Origin: Bacteroidales bacterium
Lineage (GTDB): Bacteria; Bacteroidota; Bacteroidia; Bacteroidales; ML635J-15
Assembly (NCBI GenBank): GCA_017620015.1
Contig: JAFZRE010000023.1
Coordinates: 1-64,000, forward strand
Direction of reading: 5' to 3'
DNA length: 64,000 nucleotides
In this document: in pieces, positions 44,168 through 52,001 of the stretch
How the letters are laid out: each line of letters begins with the position of its first letter
Numbering within the stretch: the first letter of the stretch is position 1
The notes under the pieces: generated by a model
The model's database searches: none
What the model was told of the DNA's origin: nothing
Seen by the model: only the letters and a program-made list of their open reading frames with translations
Translations under genes and position numbers: made by a program

Positions 44168-44261
44168 ACGAATGTTTTTCCGTCAGCAAAAACAAACTAA
44201 GTTTCGTCCCTTGAACTCCGTACTATGTGAGTCAAGGAACGAAGCTCAGTTAGCGACAATC

Positions 44262-44840
44262 CTAATATTCTCCGCTCTTAATCTTTGCCATACGGTCTTC
44301 TGCGAACTTGCGGAACTGTGCCCTGTTGAACTCGATTTCAAGTTCTTCGCTGTCCGAAAGTGCGGTTGACATCTTGTCTAGCATTTCCTTCTTCGATACC
44401 CTAATGGCAGTATGCGACTGGTATGTACCCGATTGTGTCTCATACAACTTTTCGCAAGTCTTTTCTGCATCGTTAAGCATTTTCTGAACTACGGTGTTCA
44501 TTTCGCCTTCCATTGCACGCTGAACCTTGTCCTGCTGTGCGCTACCCGACATAGTACGACTGTAATCGGTTGCCAATCCAACGACAAAACCACCTAGACG
44601 CTTCATCAGCATACTCTTTGCTGCATCAAACGAAGCGGAACGGGCATTCTGCATATTGGTATTTTCGGCAGTACCCATACCAGTGAAATACTCCTCGGTG
44701 TCGTGGTCAAACCCTTCACACGGCAACTGGATTTCCTTCATACCTTTGTCCTGCGGCGTAACAACAGCCTGTTTCGATTTGCATCCTACGAATGCCATTG
44801 CAGCTAAAAACAATGCTGCGATTAAAACTTTTGTATTCAT
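44262..44840 (-). CDS. LPP20-like lipoprotein
   Basis: A 192-residue lipoprotein (lipobox 'AFVGC', Cys20). The family pattern is 'FTGMGTAENTNMQNARSASFDAAKSMLMKRLGGFV', the LPP20/curli-associated type region in which an Ala-rich helix follows a short strand. The first gene of the cargo operon, directly behind the structured leader. Function is unknown; its repeat of the LPP20-like theme with the next gene suggests that the two form a complex. Confidence 0.7.
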   Translation of the reverse strand: MNTKVLIAALFLAAMAFVGCKSKQAVVTPQDKGMKEIQLPCEGFDHDTEEYFTGMGTAENTNMQNARSASFDAAKSMLMKRLGGFVVGLATDYSRTMSGSAQQDKVQRAMEGEMNTVVQKMLNDAEKTCEKLYETQSGTYQSHTAIRVSKKEMLDKMSTALSDSEELEIEFNRAQFRKFAEDRMAKIKSGEY

Positions 44841-44885
44841 TTCTATAATAGTTTAAAATTAATCAACTACAAAAAATCCTACTAC

Positions 44886-45151
44886 CACGGATTCCTTTGG
44901 CAGAAACTAATTTTAAACAATCGAAATAGGCATATAAAAAAGCGTGGAATCCGTGCTGTTGCCCGTTCCCACACATAGGGGCCTTCGCATTGCCCAACCT
45001 AGTAAAACGAGCAACGCTGAAGCCCACGCTGGTATATGGTTAGAGTAAACCATACTCAGTCGCAGGCATTCACAGTTGCTATTGTCTTGACTAGGTTTTT
45101 AGAAAGTTGCGAAGTTTCTATGTGTCAAAACAAAGCGTCAGTAAACGCCTT
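44886..45151 (-). ncRNA. candidate structured leader RNA of the cargo operon
   Basis: In transcript (minus-strand) order there are: stem 45151-45145 / 45138-45132, stem 45119-45101, stem 45054-45048 / 45041-45035 (7 bp perfect), a long stem 45025-45009 / 44995-44978 (~16 bp) and a 10-bp perfect stem 44955-44946 / 44895-44886 followed by a T-run (44873-44868). The loop of the long stem (44996-45003) is perfectly complementary over 8 bases to 45090-45097, a possible pseudoknot. A -7 box lies upstream at 45213-45206 and the LPP20-like gene starts at 44840. It could be a riboswitch-like attenuator or an independent RNA. No known family was recognised. Confidence 0.6.
44913..44990 (-). CDS. possible 25-residue leader peptide inside the structured RNA
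   Basis: An ATG-started frame of 25 codons (begins MRRPLCVGTG, ends PISIV) lies within the structured leader and spans its terminal 10-bp hairpin. Its translation would compete with that hairpin, as in attenuators. No clear ribosome-binding site is visible, so it may be chance. Confidence 0.3.
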   Translation of the reverse strand: MRRPLCVGTGNSTDSTLFYMPISIV

Positions 45152-45205
45152 AAATATATGTCTGCCATACTGCCTATCACAATGATAAAGCAAGGTATGA
45201 CGAGA

Positions 45206-45213
45206 CAAAGGTA
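45206..45213 (-). promoter_or_regulatory. -7 box TACCTTTG for the structured leader
   Basis: On the minus strand TACCTTTG lies ~55 bases before the first hairpin of the leader. No -33 TTG stands at the right distance. The start of the cargo operon transcript is expected near 45200. Confidence 0.55.
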
Positions 45214-45287
45214 CAAAAAATATGTATTAGGAAAATAAATCTTGGATTTTTTTATGTTTTGCTTTTCGGGATGAAAATGTTCTGATT

Positions 45288-45920
45288 TCAGATGCCTAGT
45301 CTTCCTTTGATTTTCTGGACGGTTGGCAGGCTCACATCGCAGAGCTTTGCCGTCCTTCGTAGGCTGGTGCCTTTCTTCAATTCTTTGATGACTTTCGGGT
45401 ATTCCTTTTCGAGTTGTTCCGCAGTCTTTTTTGTCCCTTTCGGGCGACCCACATATCCGCCATCCGCGATGTATTTCGCTCGTCCACTGTTTAGTCTGAA
45501 CTTGATGTTCTCTCTTTCTAGCTCTGCGCAGGTAGATAATGTCGCAAGCATTATGGGGGCGAATGTGGATGGTTTGCCATCTTCATTCAGTAGAGTGAAT
45601 TGTTCTTTCTGGAGATACAAGTTGATTTGATGGTCAACGAGCAGTTTTATTGTTTCGAGAACTTCGAATGACGACCTGCCAATCCTTGACAGTTCGCTCA
45701 CCAACAGAATGTCTATATCATTGTCGATGCAATAGGAGAGTGCTTCTTGTAGAGTTTTTCGTTCTTCGTTCTTCTTCGCTCCCGATATTTTTTCCTCAAA
45801 GGTGTTTGCAACATCATATTGAGCGAACTCCGCGTACTTCCTCAAATCTACTACTTGTCGTTCTGTGTTCTGCCTGTCGGTGGTAGATGATACTCTGGCA
45901 TAAATGACCGCTGTTTTCAT
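45288..45920 (-). CDS. serine recombinase (resolvase/invertase family)
   Basis: A 210-residue site-specific recombinase. The N-terminal catalytic domain shows 'YARVSST' with the nucleophile Ser11 (or 12) and Arg9, and 'DILLVSELSRIGRSSFEVL', the conserved active-site helix. The C-terminal 'GYVGRPKGTKKTAEQLEKEYP' and 'SLRRTAKLCDVSLPTVQKIKGRLG' are the linker and DNA-binding helix-turn-helix of the small resolvase/invertase group. It could resolve element dimers or invert DNA. No obvious inverted res/hix pair was found nearby. A -7 box (CAAAGGTA on the plus strand, 45942-45949) lies upstream. Confidence 0.87.
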   Translation of the reverse strand: MKTAVIYARVSSTTDRQNTERQVVDLRKYAEFAQYDVANTFEEKISGAKKNEERKTLQEALSYCIDNDIDILLVSELSRIGRSSFEVLETIKLLVDHQINLYLQKEQFTLLNEDGKPSTFAPIMLATLSTCAELERENIKFRLNSGRAKYIADGGYVGRPKGTKKTAEQLEKEYPKVIKELKKGTSLRRTAKLCDVSLPTVQKIKGRLGI

Positions 45921-46124
45921 ACTTCAATTTTTTTGTTTCCGCAAAGGTAATAATATATTGACAATATATAACGAAAAATCAAAGATTTTTTATTATACAA
46001 AAATCTGAGTGTATAATGTGGTTGTTTAAGATTTATCGTTGTACAGTTTGACGTGTTGTACAGAATGGAAGAGTTGGCAATTTGTAAAAATATAAATAAT
46101 ACATAATATATGTATTGAAGTTAT

Positions 46125-46496
46125 ATGAGCGAAAAGAATATAACGAAACAAGAATTTGTCGGTAACTCCGACAGCAGTCAAGATTATGATTTATTCTCGT
46201 ATGTGAAAGATATGACACATACGCTTTCTGAATTGAAGCAGATAGTCTATTCTTTAAAAGACGAGGTGGATTATATAAAGGAAGTGGCAGGAAAGAGTCC
46301 GAAGATGATATATACAAGTTCGGAGGTGATGAAGATGCTAGATGTATGTCCAAACACATTGAAGTATTATCGCGACAATGGTATGTTGGGCTATTCTCGT
46401 GTAGGAGACAAGTGCTTTTACACCACGGAAGACCTTTTGGAGTTTATGGGAAGGAACCATCACGTTGCATTCAAGTATGAAGATAGCCGTGCTTGA
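46125..46496 (+). CDS. excisionase-like helix-turn-helix protein
   Basis: A 123-residue protein with a Glu/Lys-rich helical N-terminus and a MerR/excisionase-type winged helix at residues ~64-110 ('YTSSEVMKMLDVCPNTLKYYRDNGMLGYSRVGDKCFYTTEDLLEFM'). It lies head-to-tail against the integrase gene (convergent, 21 bases between stops) and so probably sets the direction of recombination. Confidence 0.75.
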   Translation: MSEKNITKQEFVGNSDSSQDYDLFSYVKDMTHTLSELKQIVYSLKDEVDYIKEVAGKSPKMIYTSSEVMKMLDVCPNTLKYYRDNGMLGYSRVGDKCFYTTEDLLEFMGRNHHVAFKYEDSRA

Positions 46497-46517
46497 TAAT
46501 AGTGGCGTTTCCTTATG

Positions 46518-47864
46518 TCATTTTTTTATTTTGGGGATTGGTATGTCCAAAGACATATCGATGAGGTCATCTGATAAGGTCTTGGGTAGGTATTTGGCAT
46601 ATATTCTTTCTGTAATTTCGGACGATGCGTGACCTAGCATCTGACTGACTTTTGACATTTGGATTTTCTTCTCATTAAGTGCATACATTGCGAATGAATG
46701 GCGGGCAACGTGGAATGTCAGTGTGAATGGAAGTCCGATTTTTTCTCCGACAACGCGCAGGCTTTGGTTAATAGATGCGGTTACAGAATTTCGCCTATTA
46801 TAGATGTCTTCTGCATTGTTTAGGTCGAAGTCATCGGGAAGCAGTCCGAATACGAAATGTTGTTTGCTATGTGTCTTTTCCCAGTTCTCAAGAATGTCTT
46901 TAGCCCCTTGGGTAAGAGGGATTGTGTTCCGTTGTTTCGTCTTGATTTGGTTCTTTGTGATTTTTTTATGTTCGAAGTCAATGTCCTTCCATCTTAGAGT
47001 TATTATGTCTGATACTCGTAATCCGCAAGCGTGGAATGCGAATAGAAACATTATGATATATTCGCGCTGTCTGTCTCGACATAGTTCCTCATCGCAATAT
47101 TGTGCAAGGCGAGATAGTTGTTCTTCGACTAAGTATTTCCCGTCGAACTTTTCATTAGCATCATATTCTTCAATCTCGGTGATTCTACAATCTTCGAGCA
47201 GAACACCTATTTTGTGGTCTATCAGACCAAGGGCGCAGGCATACTTACAAGCTTTGATGATAGGTGTTAATGCGTGGTTTATGGTTGCGCTACAGTTGTG
47301 TTTTATGTTTTGCTTGAATAGAATGTATTCGTTTAATAGTTCTGGTGTTATTTCCCCAAGGTATATTGAGTCGGTTTTGTATGTGCCGTGTGATGTTGAA
47401 ACAAGAAACTGTTTGAAAATGTTAATGGCACTTCGTCCATTGTTGTAGGTGCTGAAGCTAATCTTGTGCTTGTTGTACTCGCTTTGAAGATAAGAGAGAA
47501 CAAAGTCGCAGAAATCTTTGCCTTCGTCTTGCCTGCAAACACCTTTCCCGTCCAAAATGTCTTTTATTATATCGGCAGTAAGCCTGTTAGGATGTTCCTG
47601 AGCATATTGAGCGACAATCGCATCGTATTTGCTTATTCTGTTTGCTAGGATGTTGTTTACTTCTCGGTAATCCTGCCCGTATGAAGCTTTTAATTGTTCT
47701 CCATCCCAGTCGGCTATTCTGGCAGTGTAGCCGCTCTGCCGACGGACTGGTTTCCTGAAAATACAATACTCATAACAGATTGAATAACGCTTGTCTGTTT
47801 GTGCATTCTTTGGCGCCATTAAACGCAACTTTCCATTCGGAAATAACTTTCGGTTTCGTCCCAT
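46518..47864 (-). CDS. int: tyrosine recombinase (integrase) of the mobile element
   Basis: A 448-residue phage-type integrase. The N-terminal arm-binding region ends near residue 60 ('SGYTARIADWDGEQLKASYG'); a SAM-like core-binding domain spans ~115-210. The catalytic set is present: Arg283 ('CGLRVSD'), His385-x-x-Arg388 ('HVARHSF'), His412 ('LGHASS') and Tyr422 ('ERIYAKY'). This is the large integrase type common in Bacteroidales mobile elements. It lies ~190 bases inside attR. A -7 box TACATTTG (minus, 47927-47920) stands ~55 bases upstream. Confidence 0.9.
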   Translation of the reverse strand: MGRNRKLFPNGKLRLMAPKNAQTDKRYSICYEYCIFRKPVRRQSGYTARIADWDGEQLKASYGQDYREVNNILANRISKYDAIVAQYAQEHPNRLTADIIKDILDGKGVCRQDEGKDFCDFVLSYLQSEYNKHKISFSTYNNGRSAINIFKQFLVSTSHGTYKTDSIYLGEITPELLNEYILFKQNIKHNCSATINHALTPIIKACKYACALGLIDHKIGVLLEDCRITEIEEYDANEKFDGKYLVEEQLSRLAQYCDEELCRDRQREYIIMFLFAFHACGLRVSDIITLRWKDIDFEHKKITKNQIKTKQRNTIPLTQGAKDILENWEKTHSKQHFVFGLLPDDFDLNNAEDIYNRRNSVTASINQSLRVVGEKIGLPFTLTFHVARHSFAMYALNEKKIQMSKVSQMLGHASSEITERIYAKYLPKTLSDDLIDMSLDIPIPKIKK

Positions 47865-47956
47865 AGTATTAAATCTTAGTCTCTAGAATATTCATTTTTT
47901 TCATTCGAAAATAGACAAGCAAATGTAATACTATTTTTGTAAATAGTTGAAAATAA

Positions 47957-47991
47957 ACAAGCGTATTTTGCTTTAAAATGACATAAAATAA
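47957..47991. repeat. right subterminal repeat, possible integrase arm site
   Basis: The partner of 34246-34280, in the same orientation and 66 bases inside attR. Further acaagca motifs stand at 47915 and 47997. Confidence 0.6.
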
Positions 47992-48022
47992 AACGAACAA
48001 GCAAATATGCTTGTTCGTTTTT
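47990..48022. terminator. bidirectional terminator at the right end of the element
   Basis: A 12-bp perfect stem (aacgaacaagca / tgcttgttcgtt) with a 4-base loop, T-rich on both strands. It lies 35 bases after the DUF2795 stop, inside the element, so the element seems to bring a new terminator for its target gene. Confidence 0.82.
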
Positions 48023-48055
48023 GTTGATTATCAGGTAGATAATCAAAAATTTCTT

Positions 48056-48277
48056 TTAGTATTCGTCCTCGTTGAAGAAAAAGTCGTCCTTTGAAGGATA
48101 GTCTGGCCAAATGTCCTCTATGCTTTCAAAGATTTCCTCGTCATCTTCAATTTCTTGAAGGTTTTCAATAACTTCCAGATTTGCACCAGAACGGATTGCG
48201 TAGTCAATGAGTTCGTCCTTTGTTGCAGGCCACGGTGCGTCTTCAAGTTTTGATGCTAATTCCAATGTCCAATACAT
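48056..48277 (-). CDS. DUF2795 family protein, integration target
   Basis: A 73-residue cytosolic acidic protein ('MYWTLELASKLEDAPWPATKDELIDYAIRSG...'; Trp and Asp/Glu rich, ending 'NEDEY'). The start at 48277 is chosen because it begins with the conserved 'MYWTLELASKL'; the longer frame to 48340 gives a Lys/Asn-rich extension unlike the family. The function is unknown; the family is very conserved in Bacteroidales. Its last codons are the attR core, and the copy at 34172-34192 keeps only the end. Confidence 0.85.
   Translation of the reverse strand: MYWTLELASKLEDAPWPATKDELIDYAIRSGANLEVIENLQEIEDDEEIFESIEDIWPDYPSKDDFFFNEDEY
48057..48077. other. attR: right attachment site of the mobile element
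   Basis: It matches attL at 20 of 21 bases and lies within the last codons of the DUF2795 gene. Confidence 0.82.
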
Positions 48278-48340
48278 ATTCGTAATATTTTTTTTGTTTC
48301 CTTTATTTTTGGGAGTGCGAAATAATGAAATTTTTTGCAA

Positions 48341-48901
48341 TTAGCAGTTTACATCCCAGAAAAAATCTTCTTTTTTATTAACAGCCATGTATTTTCGTCC
48401 CAGTACGAATAGATAATCGGATAATCTATTGATATACAGCATTATATTCTTGTCAACAAATCCGATTTTGCTTAGGCTGACTATGCGGCGTTCGGCACGG
48501 CGACATATTGTACGCGAAATGTTGCACCAGCTTGTAATCTCACATCCTGTAGGCAAAACAAAGCCTTTCTGCGGTGGAAGATTTTCGCTGATTCTGTCAA
48601 TCTCGTTTTCGATATTGTTAATATCTTTTTCGGAAATCTTGTTGATTTTAGTCGCAATTTGTTCGTATGCGGCTTCGTCGGGAGTTGCAAGGAAGGAACC
48701 GATGCTGAAAAGTTTATTCTGTATTATATTTATGGTATCGTCGTCGGCTTTTTCGAGTCCGAAGTTGCGAATCATACCTATATTAGAATTCAGTTCGTCG
48801 ATTGTTCCGTACGATTCAATTCTTATGTCGTCCTTGTCGATGCGTGTTCCACTGACCAATGATGTGGTGCCTTTGTCGCCTGTCTTTGTGTATATCTTCA
48901 T
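48341..48901 (-). CDS. cob(I)yrinic acid a,c-diamide adenosyltransferase, PduO type
   Basis: A 186-residue cytosolic enzyme that transfers the adenosyl group of ATP to cobalamin. Family landmarks: 'YTKTGDKGTTSLVSG' (P-loop-like ATP-binding start), 'IESYGTIDELNSNIG' and the C-terminal 'CRRAERRIV' motif. The length is typical. It lies 63 bases upstream of the DUF2795 gene on the same strand, likely co-transcribed. Confidence 0.92.
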   Translation of the reverse strand: MKIYTKTGDKGTTSLVSGTRIDKDDIRIESYGTIDELNSNIGMIRNFGLEKADDDTINIIQNKLFSIGSFLATPDEAAYEQIATKINKISEKDINNIENEIDRISENLPPQKGFVLPTGCEITSWCNISRTICRRAERRIVSLSKIGFVDKNIMLYINRLSDYLFVLGRKYMAVNKKEDFFWDVNC

Positions 48902-48978
48902 TGTGGTATGTGTTTAATTGTTGTCGTTAAAGTGTTACAATTTGTAACGTTTTCGTTTTTATATTCAATTGTGTGTTG

Positions 48979-51933
48979 TTATTTTGTAAGTTTCTGATAC
49001 ATCTTAAATAGTTCTGCTACAATCTCGCTATCAGTCATTTTTGATGAAAATCCATATGCTTGCATTACAGCTAGGTCATTAATTTTGTGAGCATGACGCA
49101 ATTCTTTTGGCATAAATGTTTTGTCGTATAAATCACCCAAAGTGCTATCGGGATATTTTTCTCTTGCTTCTAAAATGGCTTTTGCTGATTGCTCGATTTT
49201 TGCCTTTTGTGAATCTGTAGGTGTCGGCCATGGAAAGTTGTTGTAAACTATGTTTACAGAATAGCGTAAGTCGCTTTTTAAACGACCACAAACTACTCTC
49301 ATCCATACATTATGGACAAAACTGGTAAGTATGCCAAAGTGATATATGTTTGCGTTAGGTACGAAGGAGGTGGCGTCACTTGCTATAACAATTGGTTTGA
49401 CAAATCCAATAGGAACATATTCCCTTCTTTCTGAAGAAACGCGAGGAATCAACAAGTATTCTGTTTCAGGTTGTTTTATCTCCATGAATTGAGCTGGGTA
49501 ATTTGCGTATTCTCTAGTGGCAGCCTTGACACTGTCTAAACGGAATTTCCTTACAGCTTCAACACGCTCTGCAACTTTGGGCATTGAACGCAAAATGCCT
49601 GGAGAAACACCAAGAAGCCATAAACACCATCTTTTGTGTCCGTTGATAAAGTCGTCAGAACTAATAAAAGGACGGAAAAAACGTTCTGCTTCTGGTTCGT
49701 TTTTTAAAAATATTTCTTTTTCTTCCTCTGTGAAAATAAGGTATCCTCCTTCTACTGGCTTTCCTCCACTGGACATTTGAGGGACAGAACATATTGGTTT
49801 ATTCCTACTTTCTATCCAAACATTATCCGCTTCAATAAGATATGGATTAATGTTTGATACTTTAATTATTTGTGAGTCGTTGGTGAATATGTACTTATTT
49901 TCATTTTCAGAATTAGTAGAAGAAAAACCAACAATAACACAATGTACCTGTGCTTTTGATTCAGATTCGCTATCCCACCTAAATGTCCTGTAAGCGAAGT
50001 CTATATGGATTCCGAATCTTTCGAACAACGGCTTCCATACAGCAGCAACCTGCTCACCTTGTGTTATGCTGTTGGTTGAAACAAATGCACATTTGGTGTG
50101 TTTGTCTTGGATGAGTTGTGCCGCTTTGAAATACCAGTTGGCAACATAGTCAATTTTCCCAGCTGTTTTGTATGGCTTTCCACAATAGTCAACATAAGTG
50201 TTCAGTGTGTCTTCCTTTTGCTCTTTGCTTTGAAGAGAATATCCCACAAATGGCGGATTTCCCATTATATAGTCGTAAACCACTTGCGAAGTTTGTTTTT
50301 TAGGAAGTTCCTTTTCTTCAATTTCTTTGGCGACAACATTCAATTCCTTGTAGCGTCTGCCATATTCCGGGACAGGCTCGTGGGCAACCATGCCGTTAAA
50401 ATCATTGCCATCGTCAAGCTTGTAGATGTTGAGTTTGTCGGCATATAGGAAACCTGTTTGTTCTTCCTTGTCAAGGGTTGACCAGTCGAGCTTCAGTGCG
50501 TTGCCTTCCACTATGTTGGCGTGATTTTTCAACGGCAGGAAATCCAAGTTCATCCCGAGGATTTTTTCCGTTTCCTCCATCATCTGACATTCTGCAATCC
50601 ATAGTGCTGTCATTGCAACCGTAACTGCGAAATCGTTTATCTCTATTCCATAGAACTGACTGATGCTAACCTTAATAAACTCGTCATTAAAGCCTAAAAC
50701 TTTTTCGCCTTTGTTCAGAATTGAAATGACTTTGTTTTCGAGGCGACGGAGCGAGATGTAGGTTTCTGTAAGAAAATTTCCGCTACCACATGCAGGGTCA
50801 AGGAATTTAAGACTGCCAAGTTTTTTCTGGAACGCAAAAAGTTTGTCGTTACGAGCCTTTGCGGCTGTTGTTTTGCATATGGCATCAAATTCCACATTAA
50901 GGTCGTCCATGAAAAGCGGATCGATAAGCTTGTGTATGTTGGCGATGCTAGTGTAGTGCATTCCGCCTTTTCTGCGTGTATCAGGATTGAGGGTGCTTTC
51001 GAATACAGAGCCGAAAATAGTAGGGCTGATTTCTCTCCAGTCGAAAGTAGCACAATGGTTTACAATGACATCAACAATCTCCTGCGTGAAATTTGGTATT
51101 TCAATCTGTTCGTCTCTGAATAGTCCGCCGTTTACGTATGGGAATGGCTTTAGTGCCGTGTCGTACTTATCGCGGTTTTCCAACTTTGTGTCCAGACCTT
51201 TGAATAAGTCTATGATTGCTTTGCGTAAATTAGGAAGATTGAACGACTTTATGTAATCCTCAAAGCTTGTTCTTGTTTCGAAAAGTCCCGCGTCTTCTGC
51301 ATACAGGCAAAAGACAATTCTTACACATAAGATGTTGAGCGACCGCAAACTGTCCTCGTCGGGATTGATGTATTCCTTGTAAAGAGCATCGTAAAGTTTT
51401 CCGACAAGTTCACCGGCTTTCATGCTAACTTCCTCTTCTCGGCGTATACGTTCGTTGCCTTCATCAACAAGGAATTGCAAGCGATAGTATTCCTTTTCTA
51501 AGTTTTCCAGAAGAATTATTTGTGGTTCGCCTTTAGGCTGCTCCATATCATATACCCAGAATTCACGGAAGTTGCAAGTGACAATCCATCGAGGACGTTG
51601 AGAGTAGGGTAGTTCGGCGGCATAGCGTTTTGCTTGTTGGAATGGTGTTAAAGAACGACCATCCGATTGCTTGATTGGGGCACCTAAATCCTTTTCGATT
51701 GACTTCTGTTCAATCATTACATGTGTACTTGGAATGTAGCCGTCAATAAACGCGGTATGGTCAAGTTTTACTTGGTCTTCGAAACTAATGAAATTGATAA
51801 AATTCTGTACACCGAAAACATTGCATAGCAAATCAAGCCAGAATTTCTGGCTTTCGCCCTTTTCATAGCCTTTATCTTTCCACTCTTGTGCAAATTTCTT
51901 TGCAGCCTTTGCCTGATAGTCGCTTGTCGTCAT
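48979..51933 (-). CDS. MmeI-like type IIG restriction-modification enzyme
   Basis: A 984-residue single-chain methyltransferase and nuclease. The start at 51933 (MTTSDYQAKAAKKF) is preferred over the upstream MYLIIIYM. The N-terminal 'AFIDGYIPSTHVMIEQKS' fits a D-x8-ExK nuclease core. The gamma-class N6-adenine methyltransferase motifs are 'DPACGSGNFLTE' (~residue 380) and 'MGNPPFVGYSL' (~555). The C-terminal ~350 residues resemble the target-recognition domain. Such enzymes cut and methylate by themselves. It is outside the mobile element but close to its right end. The specificity cannot be read from sequence. Confidence 0.85.
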   Translation of the reverse strand: MTTSDYQAKAAKKFAQEWKDKGYEKGESQKFWLDLLCNVFGVQNFINFISFEDQVKLDHTAFIDGYIPSTHVMIEQKSIEKDLGAPIKQSDGRSLTPFQQAKRYAAELPYSQRPRWIVTCNFREFWVYDMEQPKGEPQIILLENLEKEYYRLQFLVDEGNERIRREEEVSMKAGELVGKLYDALYKEYINPDEDSLRSLNILCVRIVFCLYAEDAGLFETRTSFEDYIKSFNLPNLRKAIIDLFKGLDTKLENRDKYDTALKPFPYVNGGLFRDEQIEIPNFTQEIVDVIVNHCATFDWREISPTIFGSVFESTLNPDTRRKGGMHYTSIANIHKLIDPLFMDDLNVEFDAICKTTAAKARNDKLFAFQKKLGSLKFLDPACGSGNFLTETYISLRRLENKVISILNKGEKVLGFNDEFIKVSISQFYGIEINDFAVTVAMTALWIAECQMMEETEKILGMNLDFLPLKNHANIVEGNALKLDWSTLDKEEQTGFLYADKLNIYKLDDGNDFNGMVAHEPVPEYGRRYKELNVVAKEIEEKELPKKQTSQVVYDYIMGNPPFVGYSLQSKEQKEDTLNTYVDYCGKPYKTAGKIDYVANWYFKAAQLIQDKHTKCAFVSTNSITQGEQVAAVWKPLFERFGIHIDFAYRTFRWDSESESKAQVHCVIVGFSSTNSENENKYIFTNDSQIIKVSNINPYLIEADNVWIESRNKPICSVPQMSSGGKPVEGGYLIFTEEEKEIFLKNEPEAERFFRPFISSDDFINGHKRWCLWLLGVSPGILRSMPKVAERVEAVRKFRLDSVKAATREYANYPAQFMEIKQPETEYLLIPRVSSERREYVPIGFVKPIVIASDATSFVPNANIYHFGILTSFVHNVWMRVVCGRLKSDLRYSVNIVYNNFPWPTPTDSQKAKIEQSAKAILEAREKYPDSTLGDLYDKTFMPKELRHAHKINDLAVMQAYGFSSKMTDSEIVAELFKMYQKLTK

Positions 51934-51952
51934 ATATATAATTATTAAGTAC

Positions 51953-51988
51953 AAAAAATGGAAACCCTCTTCGGATTCCCATTTTTTA
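51953..51988 (-). terminator. intrinsic terminator of the buk operon
   Basis: The stem aaaaaatgg / ccattttttt encloses a loop with an inner aacc / ggatt pairing, 14 bases after the buk stop on the minus strand. Confidence 0.7.
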
Positions 51989-52001
51989 TTTAAGATGCCG
52001 A

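Larger units (their letters stand above)
34172..48077. mobile_element. integrated mobile element (~13.9 kb) at the DUF2795 gene
   Basis: The element is bounded by 21-nt direct repeats that copy the 3' end of the DUF2795 gene, a typical outcome of tyrosine-integrase insertion that restores the target gene. Contents from left: subterminal repeat, Rep/primase-like gene, hairpin and iteron-like region, an envelope/secretion cargo operon with structured leader, a serine recombinase, an excisionase-like gene and the integrase next to the right end. No relaxase, type IV secretion or phage structural gene is seen. It is therefore best described as an integrative element or integrated plasmid/satellite that would need help to transfer. 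Confidence 0.8.

Noticed and set aside
44220-44255. Further REP-like unit (gaacgaagctcagttagcg) between the two LPP20-like genes
   Set aside because: Only about half of the core is present and no palindrome forms, so it may be chance.
45288-45920. Invertible DNA switch driven by the serine recombinase
   Set aside because: I could not find a convincing inverted pair of recombination sites around promoters or the adhesin gene; it remains possible but unsupported.
34483-48000. Prophage
   Set aside because: No capsid, terminase, portal, tail or lysis gene is seen between the attachment sites.
48979-51933. Type I restriction HsdM subunit
   Set aside because: No HsdS or HsdR gene is adjacent, and the N-terminal nuclease core plus single-chain layout fit the MmeI-like type IIG group.
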